The notes under the pieces are model-generated. The model was not told the origin of the DNA. It saw only the letters and a list, made by a program, of their open reading frames with translations, and searched no databases. From Metabacillus bambusae (GTDB taxonomy: Bacteria > Bacillota > Bacilli > Bacillales > Bacillaceae), in contig NZ_JAGDEL010000027.1 in the NCBI RefSeq assembly GCF_017497975.1, forward strand, positions 33,703 through 97,702: 64,000 nt of DNA, written 5' to 3'. Below are positions 1 to 8,557 of the stretch, piece after piece. The position numbers were made by a program, and so were the translations under genes. Position 1 is the stretch's first letter; every line of letters begins with the position of its first letter.

Positions 1-369
1 CATAATACCGAAGTAATTCGCTGAAGGGATAAAAGCTATAGCAATTGCCAATGCCGCATTTGCACCAGCAGTTAGTCCTAGTAAACCTGGATCAGCAAGT
101 GGGTTTCTCGTCATTCCTTGCATAATAGCTCCAGAAACAGCAAGGGCAGCACCAACAAAAATTGCAGCAATCTCACGTGGTAAACGAATTTCCCGAATAA
201 TAGAAATTTTTTCTCCAGTAGCATTAGAAGTAAGCGCTAACCATACATCCCTGATAGTAATATCTGCAGCTCCGAAAACACAGGCAACAAAAAACATACC
301 AATAAATAGAAGTAGGCCAATAATCAGTTTATATACAAAAAGGATTGATCGTTGATTTTCTTTGTGCAT
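1..369 (-). CDS. FecCD-family iron-siderophore ABC permease (partial, N-terminal 123 residues)
   Basis: Inner-membrane permease subunit of an Fe3+-siderophore importer. The window edge removes the C-terminal two thirds; 123 residues are visible. The start ATG at 369-367 follows a GATGAG-type ribosome binding site, and upstream in-frame options run into a stop. A membrane segment spans about residues 14-35. The FecCD signature follows: RLPRE near 62-66, then GAALAVSGAIMQG near 73-85 and TRNPLADPGLLG, the conserved first-loop region of BtuC/FhuB-type proteins. It lies downstream of the substrate-binding lipoprotein on the same strand and is probably the third gene of one Fur-regulated operon, with a palindromic repeat between them. 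A second permease gene may lie beyond the edge (inference). The family is secure; the substrate is not. Confidence 0.93.
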   Translation of the reverse strand, partial: MHKENQRSILFVYKLIIGLLLFIGMFFVACVFGAADITIRDVWLALTSNATGEKISIIREIRLPREIAAIFVGAALAVSGAIMQGMTRNPLADPGLLGLTAGANAALAIAIAFIPSANYFGIM

Positions 370-421
370 TAATATCTCATCTTTTCTTTCATAGAATAGG
401 TGAAGAGGTAGACACAAAACC

Positions 422-513
422 AAAGGGTCAGACCCCTCCAACACAATATATAGTCTCTTTAATGAGTTGAAAGCTACTATATAATAGTTATGTTGGGATT
501 GGTCAGACCCTTT
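422..513. repeat. MITE-like imperfect palindrome ending in GGTCAGACCC
   Basis: GGTCAGACCC occurs at 426-435 and again at 501-510. Inside these copies lie inverted arms: CCAACA and TATATAGT on the left against ACTATATA and TGTTGG on the right. The roughly 90-base unit begins AAAGGGTC and ends GACCCTTT, so it can fold into one long hairpin. It sits between two genes of the iron-uptake operon and could affect mRNA processing or termination (inference). Confidence 0.6.
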
Positions 514-534
514 TGAGTCAGCATCCATGTAGTA

Positions 535-1461
535 TTAGTTTGCTAGAAATGCTTCCTTGAAAAATTCCAGTTGCTTATCCAGTGTGACGGGATCACTAAA
601 GGATGCTCCTTTTCCGCTCATTTCAAATACTCGGTTGTTTTTAACGGCTGGAATATTCTTGTACGTTTCGGTTTCTTGGAAAGAATTATCAGCGTCCGAG
701 TATTTACTGAAAATTACATAGTCTCCAGCATACTCAGGAAGCACTTCTGCCGATATCGTATAGTAGCCAGATTCCAAGGCCATTTCCTTTACTTTTTCCG
801 GCATTTTCAAGTTCATAGCTTGATACAATATTTCTGTTCCACGTGCCCAGTTATCACCGAATACGTAAAGCTGCTTATCATAACTTTCGATAACAGATAC
901 GGTTGCATCTTCGCCTATTTTTGCTCGAATCTCTTCTCCTGCTGCTTGGGCACGGCTTTTGAAGTCCTCAACCCATTCCTTTGCTTCCTCTTCTTTATTT
1001 AGAAGCTTACCGATTTCTTCGTGCTGTGTTAAATAATCTAATTTGCCCCATGTATAGGTTACAGTAGGAGCAATTTCATTTAATTTATCAATATTTTTAA
1101 TATTTGATAATCCAATGATTAAATCTGGCTCTAATTCAATAATTTTTTCTAAGCTTTCATCTGATACTTCTTCTACATCTTTTAATTCTTCTTCAAAAGT
1201 TGGGTTCGTCTTAGACCAAACATCAACACCAACAATATTTACTCCTAAATCAATCACATTACCAGTGAAACCTGATAGTAAAACTACCCGCTTAGGGTCA
1301 GCTGGTACTTCAACAGGACCAGTTTCAGATTGGTATGTAACTGTTTCTTTTTCTTTCTCTTGTGGAGCTGAACTACTATTTTTTTCTTCTGTTGTCTTGT
1401 TCCCACAAGCACTAATAATTAACACTAACAGCAGAATAAATGGAATCAATCGTTTCTTCAT
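535..1461 (-). CDS. Iron-siderophore ABC transporter substrate-binding lipoprotein
   Basis: Extracytoplasmic receptor that delivers Fe3+-siderophore to the membrane permease. The 308-residue product starts with a lipoprotein signal (MKKR, a hydrophobic stretch, lipobox ISAC with Cys near residue 19), then an S/E/K-rich linker and a FecB/FhuD-type (TroA-like, class III) fold. Recognisable family features are the PKRVV strand near 57, IIELEPDLIIG near 107 and a W-G-K-L segment shared with hydroxamate receptors such as FhuD/YxeB. The start at 1461 has an AAAGGAGA site located inside the 3' end of the ATPase gene; the two reading frames overlap by about 50 bases, which indicates translational coupling. 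Hydroxamate specificity is only inference from family resemblance. Confidence 0.93.
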   Translation of the reverse strand: MKKRLIPFILLLVLIISACGNKTTEEKNSSSAPQEKEKETVTYQSETGPVEVPADPKRVVLLSGFTGNVIDLGVNIVGVDVWSKTNPTFEEELKDVEEVSDESLEKIIELEPDLIIGLSNIKNIDKLNEIAPTVTYTWGKLDYLTQHEEIGKLLNKEEEAKEWVEDFKSRAQAAGEEIRAKIGEDATVSVIESYDKQLYVFGDNWARGTEILYQAMNLKMPEKVKEMALESGYYTISAEVLPEYAGDYVIFSKYSDADNSFQETETYKNIPAVKNNRVFEMSGKGASFSDPVTLDKQLEFFKEAFLAN

Positions 1462-2257
1462 GTTGATATTCTCCTTTTAATAAATTGTAAGTGATGCACA
1501 TTGGTTTGTTTGTTCGAGGATCTCTTCCAATTTCAGCATCAATATGAAAAACTTCTTTTAGTACATCATGGGTTATAACTTCTTCACAATTTCCAGCCTT
1601 TACAATATGTCCGTCTTTTAAAGCAATGATATAGTCAGCAAAACGAGCAGCTTGGTTTAAATCATGAAGAACCATAACAATCGTTCGTTCCTGTTCAGCA
1701 TTTAGCTTTTGCAATAGTTCTAAAACCTCTAGTTGATGTGCCATATCTAAATATGTAGTAGGTTCATCTAGAAAGATGATGTCCGTTTCTTGGGCAAGCG
1801 CCATGGCAATCCAAACGCGTTGTCGTTGGCCTCCTGATAATGCATCTACAGGTCGAAATTTAAAGTCTTTTGTACCTGTAACGTCTAGTGCCCAGTCAAT
1901 CACTTCATAATCTTTTTTCGTTAAGCGTCCGAAGCCCTTTTGATAGGGGAAGCGACCATATGAAACGAGCTCACCAACTGTTAAACCACTTGCACTTTCA
2001 GGTGTTTGTGGAAGAATCGCCATTTTTTTAGCGAGAACTTTCGTGTTTTCTTTAGATATATTCATTCCGTCTAATACGACTGTTCCAGATTGCTGAGAGA
2101 TAATGCGAGTAATTGCTTTTAACAGGGTGGATTTCCCACAACCATTGGGTCCAATTATGGTGGTGATCTGTTTATCTGGGATTTGAACACTGAGATCCTT
2201 GACAATTAAACGTTCACCATAGCCAATCGTTACTTTATCTGTATATAGGCGAACCAT
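1412..2257 (-). CDS. Iron-siderophore ABC transporter ATP-binding protein (YusV/FhuC-like)
   Basis: Cytoplasmic ATPase of the siderophore importer. Walker A is GPNGCGKST, the Q-loop lies in AILPQTPE, the signature is LSGGQRQR, Walker B is DIIFLDEPT, and the H-loop is VLHDLNQA. These are the motifs of FhuC/FecE/YusV ATPases, and length is typical (281 residues). An ATG at 2272 opens the frame, but the ATG at 2257 is preceded by GGAGG at ideal spacing, so MVRLYTD is the likely start. The gene is first in the minus-strand operon and directly follows the Fur box at 2303-2317. One YusV-like ATPase commonly serves several receptors in bacilli (family knowledge), so it may do so here too. Confidence 0.95.
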   Translation of the reverse strand: MVRLYTDKVTIGYGERLIVKDLSVQIPDKQITTIIGPNGCGKSTLLKAITRIISQQSGTVVLDGMNISKENTKVLAKKMAILPQTPESASGLTVGELVSYGRFPYQKGFGRLTKKDYEVIDWALDVTGTKDFKFRPVDALSGGQRQRVWIAMALAQETDIIFLDEPTTYLDMAHQLEVLELLQKLNAEQERTIVMVLHDLNQAARFADYIIALKDGHIVKAGNCEEVITHDVLKEVFHIDAEIGRDPRTNKPMCITYNLLKGEYQHEETIDSIYSAVSVNY

Positions 2258-2302
2258 TTTTTCTACCTCCATTTGGTTAAAAATTAAGAATAAGGAAATA
2301 AA

Positions 2303-2317
2303 TGATAATGATTATCA
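2303..2317. promoter_or_regulatory. Fur box (siderophore uptake operon)
   Basis: TGATAATGATTATCA is an exact match to the Bacillus 7-1-7 Fur consensus TGATAATNATTATCA. It lies 45 bases before the ATPase start on the minus strand, so the operon should be repressed by Fur-Fe2+ in iron-replete cells. Confidence 0.93.
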
Positions 2318-2408
2318 ACTTCAACTCTTTCCTAACTATAATTCTATCTTTTTCCGGTGTCAATATTTATTTTGATTGTAAAATAAAGAGAATCATCGTA
2401 TAGTTAAA

Positions 2409-2423
2409 TGAGAATGATAATCA
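2409..2423. promoter_or_regulatory. Second Fur box (ferredoxin-NADP reductase gene)
   Basis: TGAGAATGATAATCA differs from the Fur consensus at two positions and lies 31 bases before the reductase ATG on the plus strand. Together with 2303-2317 it forms a divergent Fur-controlled region. Confidence 0.8.
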
Positions 2424-2454
2424 ATGATATTTGGTTATAGAGGAGTGAACGGAA

Positions 2455-3483
2455 ATGAAGCAAGAATTATTTGATGTGACAGTAATTGGAGGAGGTCCGG
2501 CTGGGCTTTATTCAACTTTTTATAGTGGCCTTAGAGAAATGAAAACAAAGCTAATTGAATATCAACCTCAATTAGGTGGGAAAATCCATGTGTATCCAGA
2601 AAAAATGATTTGGGATGTTGGAGGGCAGACACCAATTTTGGGAGCTAAATTAATTGAACAGCTTGTTGAGCAGGGATTAACATTTCATCCAACAGTGGTG
2701 TTGAATGAAAAAATAGAATCAATTTCACGAAATGAAGCAGGAATATTTGTCTTACAAGGTAGCTCCGGTCAAAAACATTTTACGAAAACAGTCATAGTTG
2801 CTGTTGGCGGTGGGATATTAAATCCTCAGAAGCTAGATATAGAAGGTGCAGAGAGATTTGAAGTATCTAATTTAAATTACACTGTGAAGTCTTTAAAACG
2901 TTTCAAAGATAAAACAGTAATTATTTCAGGTGGAGGGAATTCTGCAATTGATTGGGCAAATGAATTAGAGCCTATCGCAAAAAAAGTTTATGTAACGTAT
3001 CGGAAAGATACCTTTGCAGGTCATGAAGCTCAAGTAACACAACTAATGAACAGTTCAGCTACTTGTTTTTTTAACACGTCAATAACAAAACTAATTGCCT
3101 GTGCAAACCATAATGACATTGAACGTGTTGAACTGACAAATCATGAAACAAAAGAGGTATCATATTTGCCAATTGATGAAGTAATTATTAATCATGGGTA
3201 TGAACGTGATTCTACATTACTAGAAAATAGTGAAGTAAATATTGAATTAGCAGAAAATTATTATATTTCTGGTAATGCAACGAGCGAATCTTCAATTGAA
3301 GGTATTTATGCTTCAGGTGATATTCTTAAGCACGATGGAAAATTACATTTAATCGCTGGTGCTTTCCAAGATGCAGCCAACGCTGTAAACAAAGCTAAGC
3401 AATATATCCACCGGATGCTACTAAAAATGGGATGGTTTCTTCTCATAATGAAATTTTTAAAAAGCGCAATAAAGAGATTGTAA
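2455..3483 (+). CDS. Ferredoxin--NADP reductase type 2 (YcgT/YumC-like) with frameshifted C-terminus
   Basis: FAD-dependent, thioredoxin-reductase-like enzyme that passes electrons between NADPH and ferredoxin/flavodoxin. The N-terminal FAD motif is GGGPAGLYS near 11-19; ISGGGNSAIDWA near 160-171 is the NADPH site; the late FAD-binding GIYASGDI is present. A Fur box upstream fits an iron-responsive role (YcgT is reported in the B. subtilis Fur regulon). After residue 317 the open frame ends in an atypical hydrophobic tail. The +1 frame from about 3410 reads PDATKNGMVSSHNEIF and runs to a stop at 3498-3500, which matches the expected family ending. A one-base deletion near 3408-3411 explains this; it is either a real mutation or a sequencing error. 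Confidence 0.92.
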   Translation: MKQELFDVTVIGGGPAGLYSTFYSGLREMKTKLIEYQPQLGGKIHVYPEKMIWDVGGQTPILGAKLIEQLVEQGLTFHPTVVLNEKIESISRNEAGIFVLQGSSGQKHFTKTVIVAVGGGILNPQKLDIEGAERFEVSNLNYTVKSLKRFKDKTVIISGGGNSAIDWANELEPIAKKVYVTYRKDTFAGHEAQVTQLMNSSATCFFNTSITKLIACANHNDIERVELTNHETKEVSYLPIDEVIINHGYERDSTLLENSEVNIELAENYYISGNATSESSIEGIYASGDILKHDGKLHLIAGAFQDAANAVNKAKQYIHRMLLKMGWFLLIMKFLKSAIKRL

Positions 3484-3500
3484 AACAGATGATGAACTAA

Positions 3501-3815
3501 TGTAAAAGCCTTCATATAATATATATTTGTATTGTTGAATATCGAAAGACATCTTTGGGAGATTATTGATATGGAAGAAAGAGTACTCAAACGCTAACCT
3601 TTTGCTGACGTAGTCAAAGCCCCACGGGCAGGGATGTTTTACCCTGGCTACTGTTATAATAAAACCAAATCAAAAATGGTCAAGGGTGAAGCTGTTATCG
3701 TAAAAGAATTATAAACAAGATTTAAATCAATTCGTTCTCCCTCTATTTCAAAGTCTTTATTACATCTTTGTTTAGGATTATAATATATCTTAAAGTAAGG
3801 TTAAGGGGGAGTAAA
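3501..3815. other. Intergenic stretch, no gene called
   Basis: About 315 bases between the reductase and the AraC gene. One frame (about 3598-3711) stays open and reads like a worn coding fragment, but it has no start or binding site. No terminator, tRNA or clear operator was seen. Confidence 0.5.
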
Positions 3816-4517
3816 ATGGAGAGTGTAAACCAAGTAGCTTGTGAGAAAAGGTCCTATTCTAGAGAGTTTAAATCTCACCAACATGAGTTTGGGCAATTTC
3901 TTTTTCCATTACAAGGCTCCTTAGATATACAAACGAAGTGGCAAGAGATAAATCTTAACTCAGATTATTGTTTTTATCTTCCTCCAAAGTTTGTTCATAA
4001 CTACCGTTCCATCGACAGGAATGAATTTTTAATCTTAGATATTCCAATGCAATATTTACCAAAAGATACAAGCAGCATGTATATGCGGTTGGATAAACAA
4101 TGGGCTGCTATCCGTTATTTGCTATTGGAAGAGGCGAAGAGCCAGGAGAACATATCCTCCATAGTAGATTTGACTAGATATGTGACCAACAAACTTCAAA
4201 TCTCTAAACCCCCTTCTATTGACTATATTCATAAACATTATAAGGAGTCAATTAGATTAGAAACTTTAGCAAAAATTGAGCATTACCATCCAGTATATTA
4301 TTCAGCATGGTTTAAGAAAAAAACCGGGAAAAGCCCAAAAGTTTATATATCTGAACTTCGTTTGAAAGAGGCTAAACATCTATTAATTTCAACAGGATGG
4401 TCCATGTCGAATATTAGTGAGGAATTAGGTTTTGAGAATTCTTCATCGTTTACAAGGTGGTTTGTTAGTTGTGAGGGAATATCTCCACAAAAATATAGAA
4501 TTCTTAATAATGGATAA
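3816..4517 (+). CDS. AraC-family transcriptional regulator
   Basis: Transcription factor of 233 residues from the ATG at 3816, which has an AAGGGGGAG site; the longer in-frame extension to 3768 lacks one. The N-terminal half (about 1-95) looks like a cupin sensor domain (HQHEFGQFLFPLQG, then a YLPPKFVHNY strand). The C-terminal 100 residues carry two helix-turn-helix motifs: LETLAKIEHYHPVYYSAWFK and the second around SNISEELGFENSSSFTRWF, with the usual SPQKYR end. It lies 91 bases upstream of an EamA exporter in the same direction, so it probably controls that exporter (inference). No inducer can be predicted. Confidence 0.9.
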   Translation: MESVNQVACEKRSYSREFKSHQHEFGQFLFPLQGSLDIQTKWQEINLNSDYCFYLPPKFVHNYRSIDRNEFLILDIPMQYLPKDTSSMYMRLDKQWAAIRYLLLEEAKSQENISSIVDLTRYVTNKLQISKPPSIDYIHKHYKESIRLETLAKIEHYHPVYYSAWFKKKTGKSPKVYISELRLKEAKHLLISTGWSMSNISEELGFENSSSFTRWFVSCEGISPQKYRILNNG

Positions 4518-4608
4518 AAAGGATATTAAACTTGGTAAAGAAAATTTTCAAGAAATTTTCTATTATAAGTTTAATATTCTTTTTATCTTTTTTATTGAGG
4601 TGAGCAAA

Positions 4609-5508
4609 ATGAAGGGGAAATTGTCACCTTTTTTAGTATTACTTGCAGCAATACTTTGGGGGACCACAGGTACAACTCAGGCACTTGCACCGGAAACAGC
4701 ACACCCGATTGCTATTGGGGCTACTCGCTTAGCGGTAGGTGGTATATTTTTAGTATTGATTGTTCTGATAATAGGAAAATTCAACTTTAAAAATTGGCCA
4801 ATCAAGACAACAATATTGGCTTCTATGAGTATGGCATTGTATCAACCATTATTTTTCTCGGCAGTTTCGATTACAGGAGTGGCCATTGGGACAGTGGTAG
4901 CAATTGGGAGTGCACCTATTTTATCAGGTCTCATAGAATGGCTATATTTAAAAATTCGTCCATCTAAAGTTTGGTGGTATTCTACTTTCCTATCAATTTT
5001 AGGTTGTCTAATGCTCTTTGGTAATAAAGAATCAGTATATGTAGACCCTGTTGGAATAATAATGTCTCTTGGAGCTGGGTTATCCTTTGCTAGTTACACT
5101 CTTATAAGTAGAAATTTGGTTGTAAACCATTCGTCATTATCAGTAGTAGCAGTCGTTTTCACTCTTAGTGCAATCTTTTTATCTCCGTTTTTATTTATTT
5201 TTGATATGTCTTGGATAACGAGTTTTCGAGGTGTGAGTGTAAGTCTTCAACTTGGGATTATGGCGACTGGGATAGCATATTTACTTTTTGCCAAAGGTCT
5301 TATCCATGTCTCTTCATCAACTGCGGTTACACTTGCGTTAGCAGAACCATTAACAGCAGCATTATTAGGAGTTTTCATATTAGGAGAATACTTGAACAGA
5401 ACTTCTTGGTTAGGAATTTTCCTCTTAATGCTAGGAATAGGAATATTAATATGGTCGTCCAAAAATTCTGGTAGCCAAAAGGAACTTGAGCTAGTTCAGA
5501 ATGAGTAA
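4609..5508 (+). CDS. EamA/DMT-superfamily transporter (drug/metabolite exporter)
   Basis: Predicted inner-membrane exporter with ten hydrophobic segments and two EamA repeats in 299 residues. The N-terminus has the family pattern LAAILWGTTGTTQALAP, and the end of the second repeat has LALAEPLTAALLGVFILGE, a hallmark of EamA proteins. The start at 4609 has a GAGGTGAG site; an upstream extension from 4432 overlaps the AraC gene in another frame and is unlikely. Substrates of this family (amino acids, metabolites, toxins) cannot be read from sequence. It follows the AraC gene and precedes csaA by 32 bases, so the three may form one unit. Confidence 0.92.
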   Translation: MKGKLSPFLVLLAAILWGTTGTTQALAPETAHPIAIGATRLAVGGIFLVLIVLIIGKFNFKNWPIKTTILASMSMALYQPLFFSAVSITGVAIGTVVAIGSAPILSGLIEWLYLKIRPSKVWWYSTFLSILGCLMLFGNKESVYVDPVGIIMSLGAGLSFASYTLISRNLVVNHSSLSVVAVVFTLSAIFLSPFLFIFDMSWITSFRGVSVSLQLGIMATGIAYLLFAKGLIHVSSSTAVTLALAEPLTAALLGVFILGEYLNRTSWLGIFLLMLGIGILIWSSKNSGSQKELELVQNE

Positions 5509-5540
5509 CATTGAAAATTATAAAGGGTGGTTAGATCAGT

Positions 5541-5873
5541 ATGGCAAAAATTGAAGACTTTTTAAAACTAGATATTCGTGTTGGCTCGGTCATCAATGCA
5601 ACATCTTTTCCAGAAGCAAGAAAACCTGCTATTAAACTAGAAATTGACTTTGGTGAAGAGATTGGAATAAAACATTCTTCTGCTCAAATTACACGTAGAT
5701 ATAGTCCTGAACAACTTTGTGGACGTCAAGTGGTAGGAGTAGTTAATTTTCCACCAATGCGTATTGCAGGGTTTAAATCTGAGGTATTGGTAGTAGGTGG
5801 GATTCCGGAAGAGGGGGATGTTGTTCTTTTAAAGCCTGATGAACCTATTAGAAATGGAACACGGATCTCATAA
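5541..5873 (+). CDS. csaA: Chaperone CsaA (tRNA-binding OB-fold protein)
   Basis: 110-residue single-domain OB-fold protein. It matches Csa[15 protein letters not shown] at the N-terminus, KLEIDFG, the [21 protein letters not shown] core and the VLVVGG...VVLLKPDEP ending. B. subtilis CsaA is a dimeric export-related chaperone that binds SecA and preproteins and resembles the anticodon-binding domain of tRNA synthetases. A GGTGG site precedes the start. It is probably cotranscribed with the EamA exporter and ends before the terminator at 5970-6005. Confidence 0.95.
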   Translation: MAKIEDFLKLDIRVGSVINATSFPEARKPAIKLEIDFGEEIGIKHSSAQITRRYSPEQLCGRQVVGVVNFPPMRIAGFKSEVLVVGGIPEEGDVVLLKPDEPIRNGTRIS

Positions 5874-5969
5874 TACTCTGTGCTTATGTATATAAGCGAT
5901 TAATTATTTGTGCAGTAACCTGTTTATTGTTAGCAAAAAATATTTATGATTATATTTATTAATTATTAA

Positions 5970-6005
5970 AATACTGTGCTCACTTTAAGGGCACAGTATT
6001 TTATT
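5970..6005 (+). terminator. Rho-independent terminator after csaA
   Basis: AATACTGTGC at 5970-5979 pairs with GCACAGTATT at 5991-6000 (10 bp) and is followed by a T-rich run. Confidence 0.8.
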
Positions 6006-6053
6006 TGGCTTTATATATGGGTATTTTTCAAGATATTGGCTAAATTGACGGTT

Positions 6054-6124
6054 CAAGTTTGTGAAATATTGTACTTAAATTAAAGGGTGCGCTAGCACTA
6101 CAACATTACTTATTTTGTTGTAGT
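6054..6124. repeat. Dispersed-repeat copy plus hairpin in the csaA-htpG gap
   Basis: GTTTGTGAAATATTGTACTT followed by AAA-rich sequence and GGGTGCG resembles copies at 56745 and 57779. It is followed by an 8-bp hairpin (ACTACAAC at 6097-6104 with GTTGTAGT at 6117-6124). The rest of the 596-base gap 5874-6469 holds only the terminator and the htpG control region. Confidence 0.5.
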
Positions 6125-6322
6125 AAATGAGGTCATTTGTAGCACAAAAAAGGATAGATAGATCATATATTATCCTGCTCATTTATCCATTTTAATTTAA
6201 CCTTTATAATGTCTGACATAAAATAAGGATTCAATGTTGTTAAGTGTTCTAAGAAATAACTTGACTTTAAATAAAATTATTAAGTTTAGCGTTTATTTTA
6301 TTGGGAAAATCCTTGTAATATG

Positions 6323-6351
6323 TTGACACGAAATAGCGGATATGATATTAA
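6323..6351 (+). promoter_or_regulatory. Sigma-A promoter of htpG
   Basis: TTGACA at 6323-6328 and TATTAA at 6346-6351 are separated by 17 bases. Predicted transcription start is near 6358, immediately before the CIRCE repeat. Confidence 0.65.
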
Positions 6352-6361
6352 AAAATATATA

Positions 6362-6388
6362 CTAGCACTCGGTTAAATAGAGTGCTAA
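6362..6388 (+). promoter_or_regulatory. CIRCE element (HrcA operator)
   Basis: CTAGCACTC at 6362-6370, nine bases, then GAGTGCTAA at 6380-6388: a match to TTAGCACTC-N9-GAGTGCTAA with one mismatch. Its position at the predicted 5' end of the htpG mRNA is the usual location for HrcA repression. Confidence 0.93.
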
Positions 6389-6469
6389 TTATTTGAGAAA
6401 TCTAGCTTATAGAATCTATTACTACGTTATAATGAGTCACGTAGTGTTTATTCGAAAGGAGAGGTTAAA

Positions 6470-8350
6470 ATGGCTAAAAAACAATTCAAAGCCGAATCCA
6501 AAAGATTATTAGAGATGATGATTAACTCGATTTATTCTCAACGTGAGGTGTTTTTAAGAGAGTTAATTTCGAATGCAAGTGATGCAATTGACAAAATCTA
6601 TTACAAAGCATTAACCGATGAAGCTTTAAGTTTTGACCAAGATAGTTACTACATAAAAGTGTCTGCTGACAAAGAAAACAGAACCTTGACAATCACAGAT
6701 ACTGGGATTGGAATGACAAAAGAAGAGCTTGAAAATAATCTTGGAATTATAGCAAAAAGTGGTTCTTTAGCATTTAAAAATGAAAATGAATTAAAAGATG
6801 GACATGATATTATTGGGCAATTCGGGGTAGGATTTTATGCAGCTTTCATGGTAGCTGACGTTGTAACTGTTACTAGTAAGGCATTAGGCAGTGATGAAGC
6901 TTATAAATGGGAATCTCAAGGTGCAGATGGATACACGATTGTACCACAAGAAAAAGCTTCCGTTGGTACAGAGATCATGCTTAAAATCAAAGAAAATACA
7001 GAAGATGAGAGCTATGATGAGTTTTTAGAAGAGTATCGATTAAAAGCAATCATCAAAAAATACTCTGACTTTATTCGCTACCCAATCAAAATGGATGTTA
7101 CTGGACAAAGACCTAAGGAAGGCAGCGAAAATGAGCTAGAAGATTATCAAGAAGAACAGACAATAAATAGTATGGTTCCAATTTGGAGAAAAAATAAAAA
7201 TGAGCTTACTGCAGAAGATTACGAGAAGTTTTATACAGAAAAACACTATGGCTTCGACAAGCCGATCAAACATATTCACATCAGTGTTGATGGTACAATA
7301 AGATATAATGCAATCTTATATATCCCAGAGAAAATGCCATACGACTATTATTCAAAAGAATATGAAAAGGGATTAGAGCTATATTCCAATGGTGTATTGA
7401 TCATGAACAAATGCGCAGACCTGCTTCCTGACTACTTTAGTTTTGTTAAGGGAATGGTCGATTCTGAAGATTTATCTCTTAATATTTCCAGAGAAATGCT
7501 TCAACATGATCGCCAATTAAAATTAATCGCAAAAAACATTAACAAAAAAATCAAAAACGAATTGCAAAGCTTATTAAAGAATGAACGTGAAAAATATGAA
7601 GAATTTTATAAATCCTTTGGCAGACAGTTAAAATATGGAATTTATAGTGACTTCGGAAGTAATAAAGATGTTTTACAGGACTTATTAATGTTCTCCTCAT
7701 CTAAAGAAAAGAAGCTTGTCACTTTAGATGAATATGTATCAAGAATGCCTGAGGATCAAAAATATATTTACTATGCTTCTGGAGAATCGATTGAAAGAAT
7801 CGAAAAGCTTCCACAAACAGAAATCGTTTCTGAAAAAGGCTATGAAATGTTATATTTCACTGAGGACATTGACGAGTTTGCGATAAAAATGATCATGACT
7901 TATAAAGAGAAAGAATTTAAATCTGTATCAAGTGGCGATCTAGGGATTGACGTAGATGGAAATCAAAATGACACAGAAGCTGAACAAAACGAAAACAAAG
8001 AACTCTTTGATCACATGAAAAACATCCTATCTGACAAAGTTAAGGATGTAAGAGTATCCAAACGATTAAAAACTCATCCTGTATGTTTATCAACTGATGG
8101 TGAAGTAACCATTGAAATGGAAAAAATTCTAAGTGCAATGCCTGATAATCAAAATGTAAAGGCAGATAAAATTCTAGAAATCAATGTAAATCATGAGGTA
8201 TTCCAATCATTACAAGATGCCTTTGAAAAAGATAAAGATAAGCTAAATTTATATACAAATCTATTGTACAACCAAGCACTTCTAATTGAAGGTTTGCCTA
8301 TCATTGATCCAGTTGAATTTACAAATGATATATGTAAAGTAATGGTATAA
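6470..8350 (+). CDS. htpG: Molecular chaperone HtpG (bacterial Hsp90)
   Basis: ATP-dependent homodimeric chaperone of the cytoplasm, 626 residues, the normal HtpG length. The N-terminal GHKL ATPase domain shows [19 protein letters not shown] and [13 protein letters not shown]. The middle domain contains the conserved [12 protein letters not shown] catalytic-loop region, and the C-terminal dimerisation domain ends in a family-typical EGLPIIDP segment. GAAAGGAGAGG precedes the ATG. The gene is monocistronic between a CIRCE promoter and a strong terminator at 8361. Control by HrcA is predicted; B. subtilis htpG belongs to another heat-shock class, which makes this arrangement notable. Confidence 0.98.
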   Translation: MAKKQFKAESKRLLEMMINSIYSQREVFLRELISNASDAIDKIYYKALTDEALSFDQDSYYIKVSADKENRTLTITDTGIGMTKEELENNLGIIAKSGSLAFKNENELKDGHDIIGQFGVGFYAAFMVADVVTVTSKALGSDEAYKWESQGADGYTIVPQEKASVGTEIMLKIKENTEDESYDEFLEEYRLKAIIKKYSDFIRYPIKMDVTGQRPKEGSENELEDYQEEQTINSMVPIWRKNKNELTAEDYEKFYTEKHYGFDKPIKHIHISVDGTIRYNAILYIPEKMPYDYYSKEYEKGLELYSNGVLIMNKCADLLPDYFSFVKGMVDSEDLSLNISREMLQHDRQLKLIAKNINKKIKNELQSLLKNEREKYEEFYKSFGRQLKYGIYSDFGSNKDVLQDLLMFSSSKEKKLVTLDEYVSRMPEDQKYIYYASGESIERIEKLPQTEIVSEKGYEMLYFTEDIDEFAIKMIMTYKEKEFKSVSSGDLGIDVDGNQNDTEAEQNENKELFDHMKNILSDKVKDVRVSKRLKTHPVCLSTDGEVTIEMEKILSAMPDNQNVKADKILEINVNHEVFQSLQDAFEKDKDKLNLYTNLLYNQALLIEGLPIIDPVEFTNDICKVMV

Positions 8351-8360
8351 AATAGAATCA

Positions 8361-8402
8361 AACAGCCCTGTACTCATTAATTGAGTGCAGGGCTGTTTTT
8401 TT
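8361..8402 (+). terminator. Terminator of htpG
   Basis: AACAGCCCTGTACTC pairs with GAGTGCAGGGCTGTT (15-bp stem with one mismatch) followed by a run of T. A dispersed GACAGGCACC repeat begins nine bases further on. Confidence 0.92.
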
Positions 8403-8410
8403 TGTTATTA

Positions 8411-8450
8411 TTCGACAAATATCAGCACACTTCGGGTGGTGACAGGCACC
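8411..8450. repeat. Dispersed repeat, copy 1 (TTCGGGTGGTGACAGGCACC type)
   Basis: A 40-base unit from TTCGACAAAT to GACAGGCACC; near-identical copies lie at 13993-14032 and 21125-21164. Its 3' part contains a GGTG-ACAGG-CACC mini-hairpin. It directly follows the htpG terminator. Confidence 0.8.
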
Positions 8451-8466
8451 AGTTTACTTTTTTTAA

Positions 8467-8511
8467 TTACAAAAATAGTGAAAAAAGTTACAAAATCTAT
8501 CAAGTTATACT
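8467..8511 (+). promoter_or_regulatory. maeN promoter region with TTACAAAA direct repeats
   Basis: TTACAAAA at 8467-8474 and TTACAAAA at 8488-8495 are 21 bases apart, on the same helix face, just upstream of a TATACT -10 box at 8506-8511 with no good -35. This is the layout of an activator-dependent promoter. The response regulator encoded at 13189 is the natural candidate activator (inference). Confidence 0.5.
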
Positions 8512-8557
8512 GAAAATTAATAATATTAAGATTATAAGAGAAAAGGAGGGGCAATAC

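Noticed and set aside
3598..3711. Open frame reading VVKAPRAGMF and VKGEAVIVKE, similar to the biotin-carrier lead VKAPxxGxF
   Set aside because: Too short and weak for a confident match, no start or ribosome binding site; noted only as possible debris.
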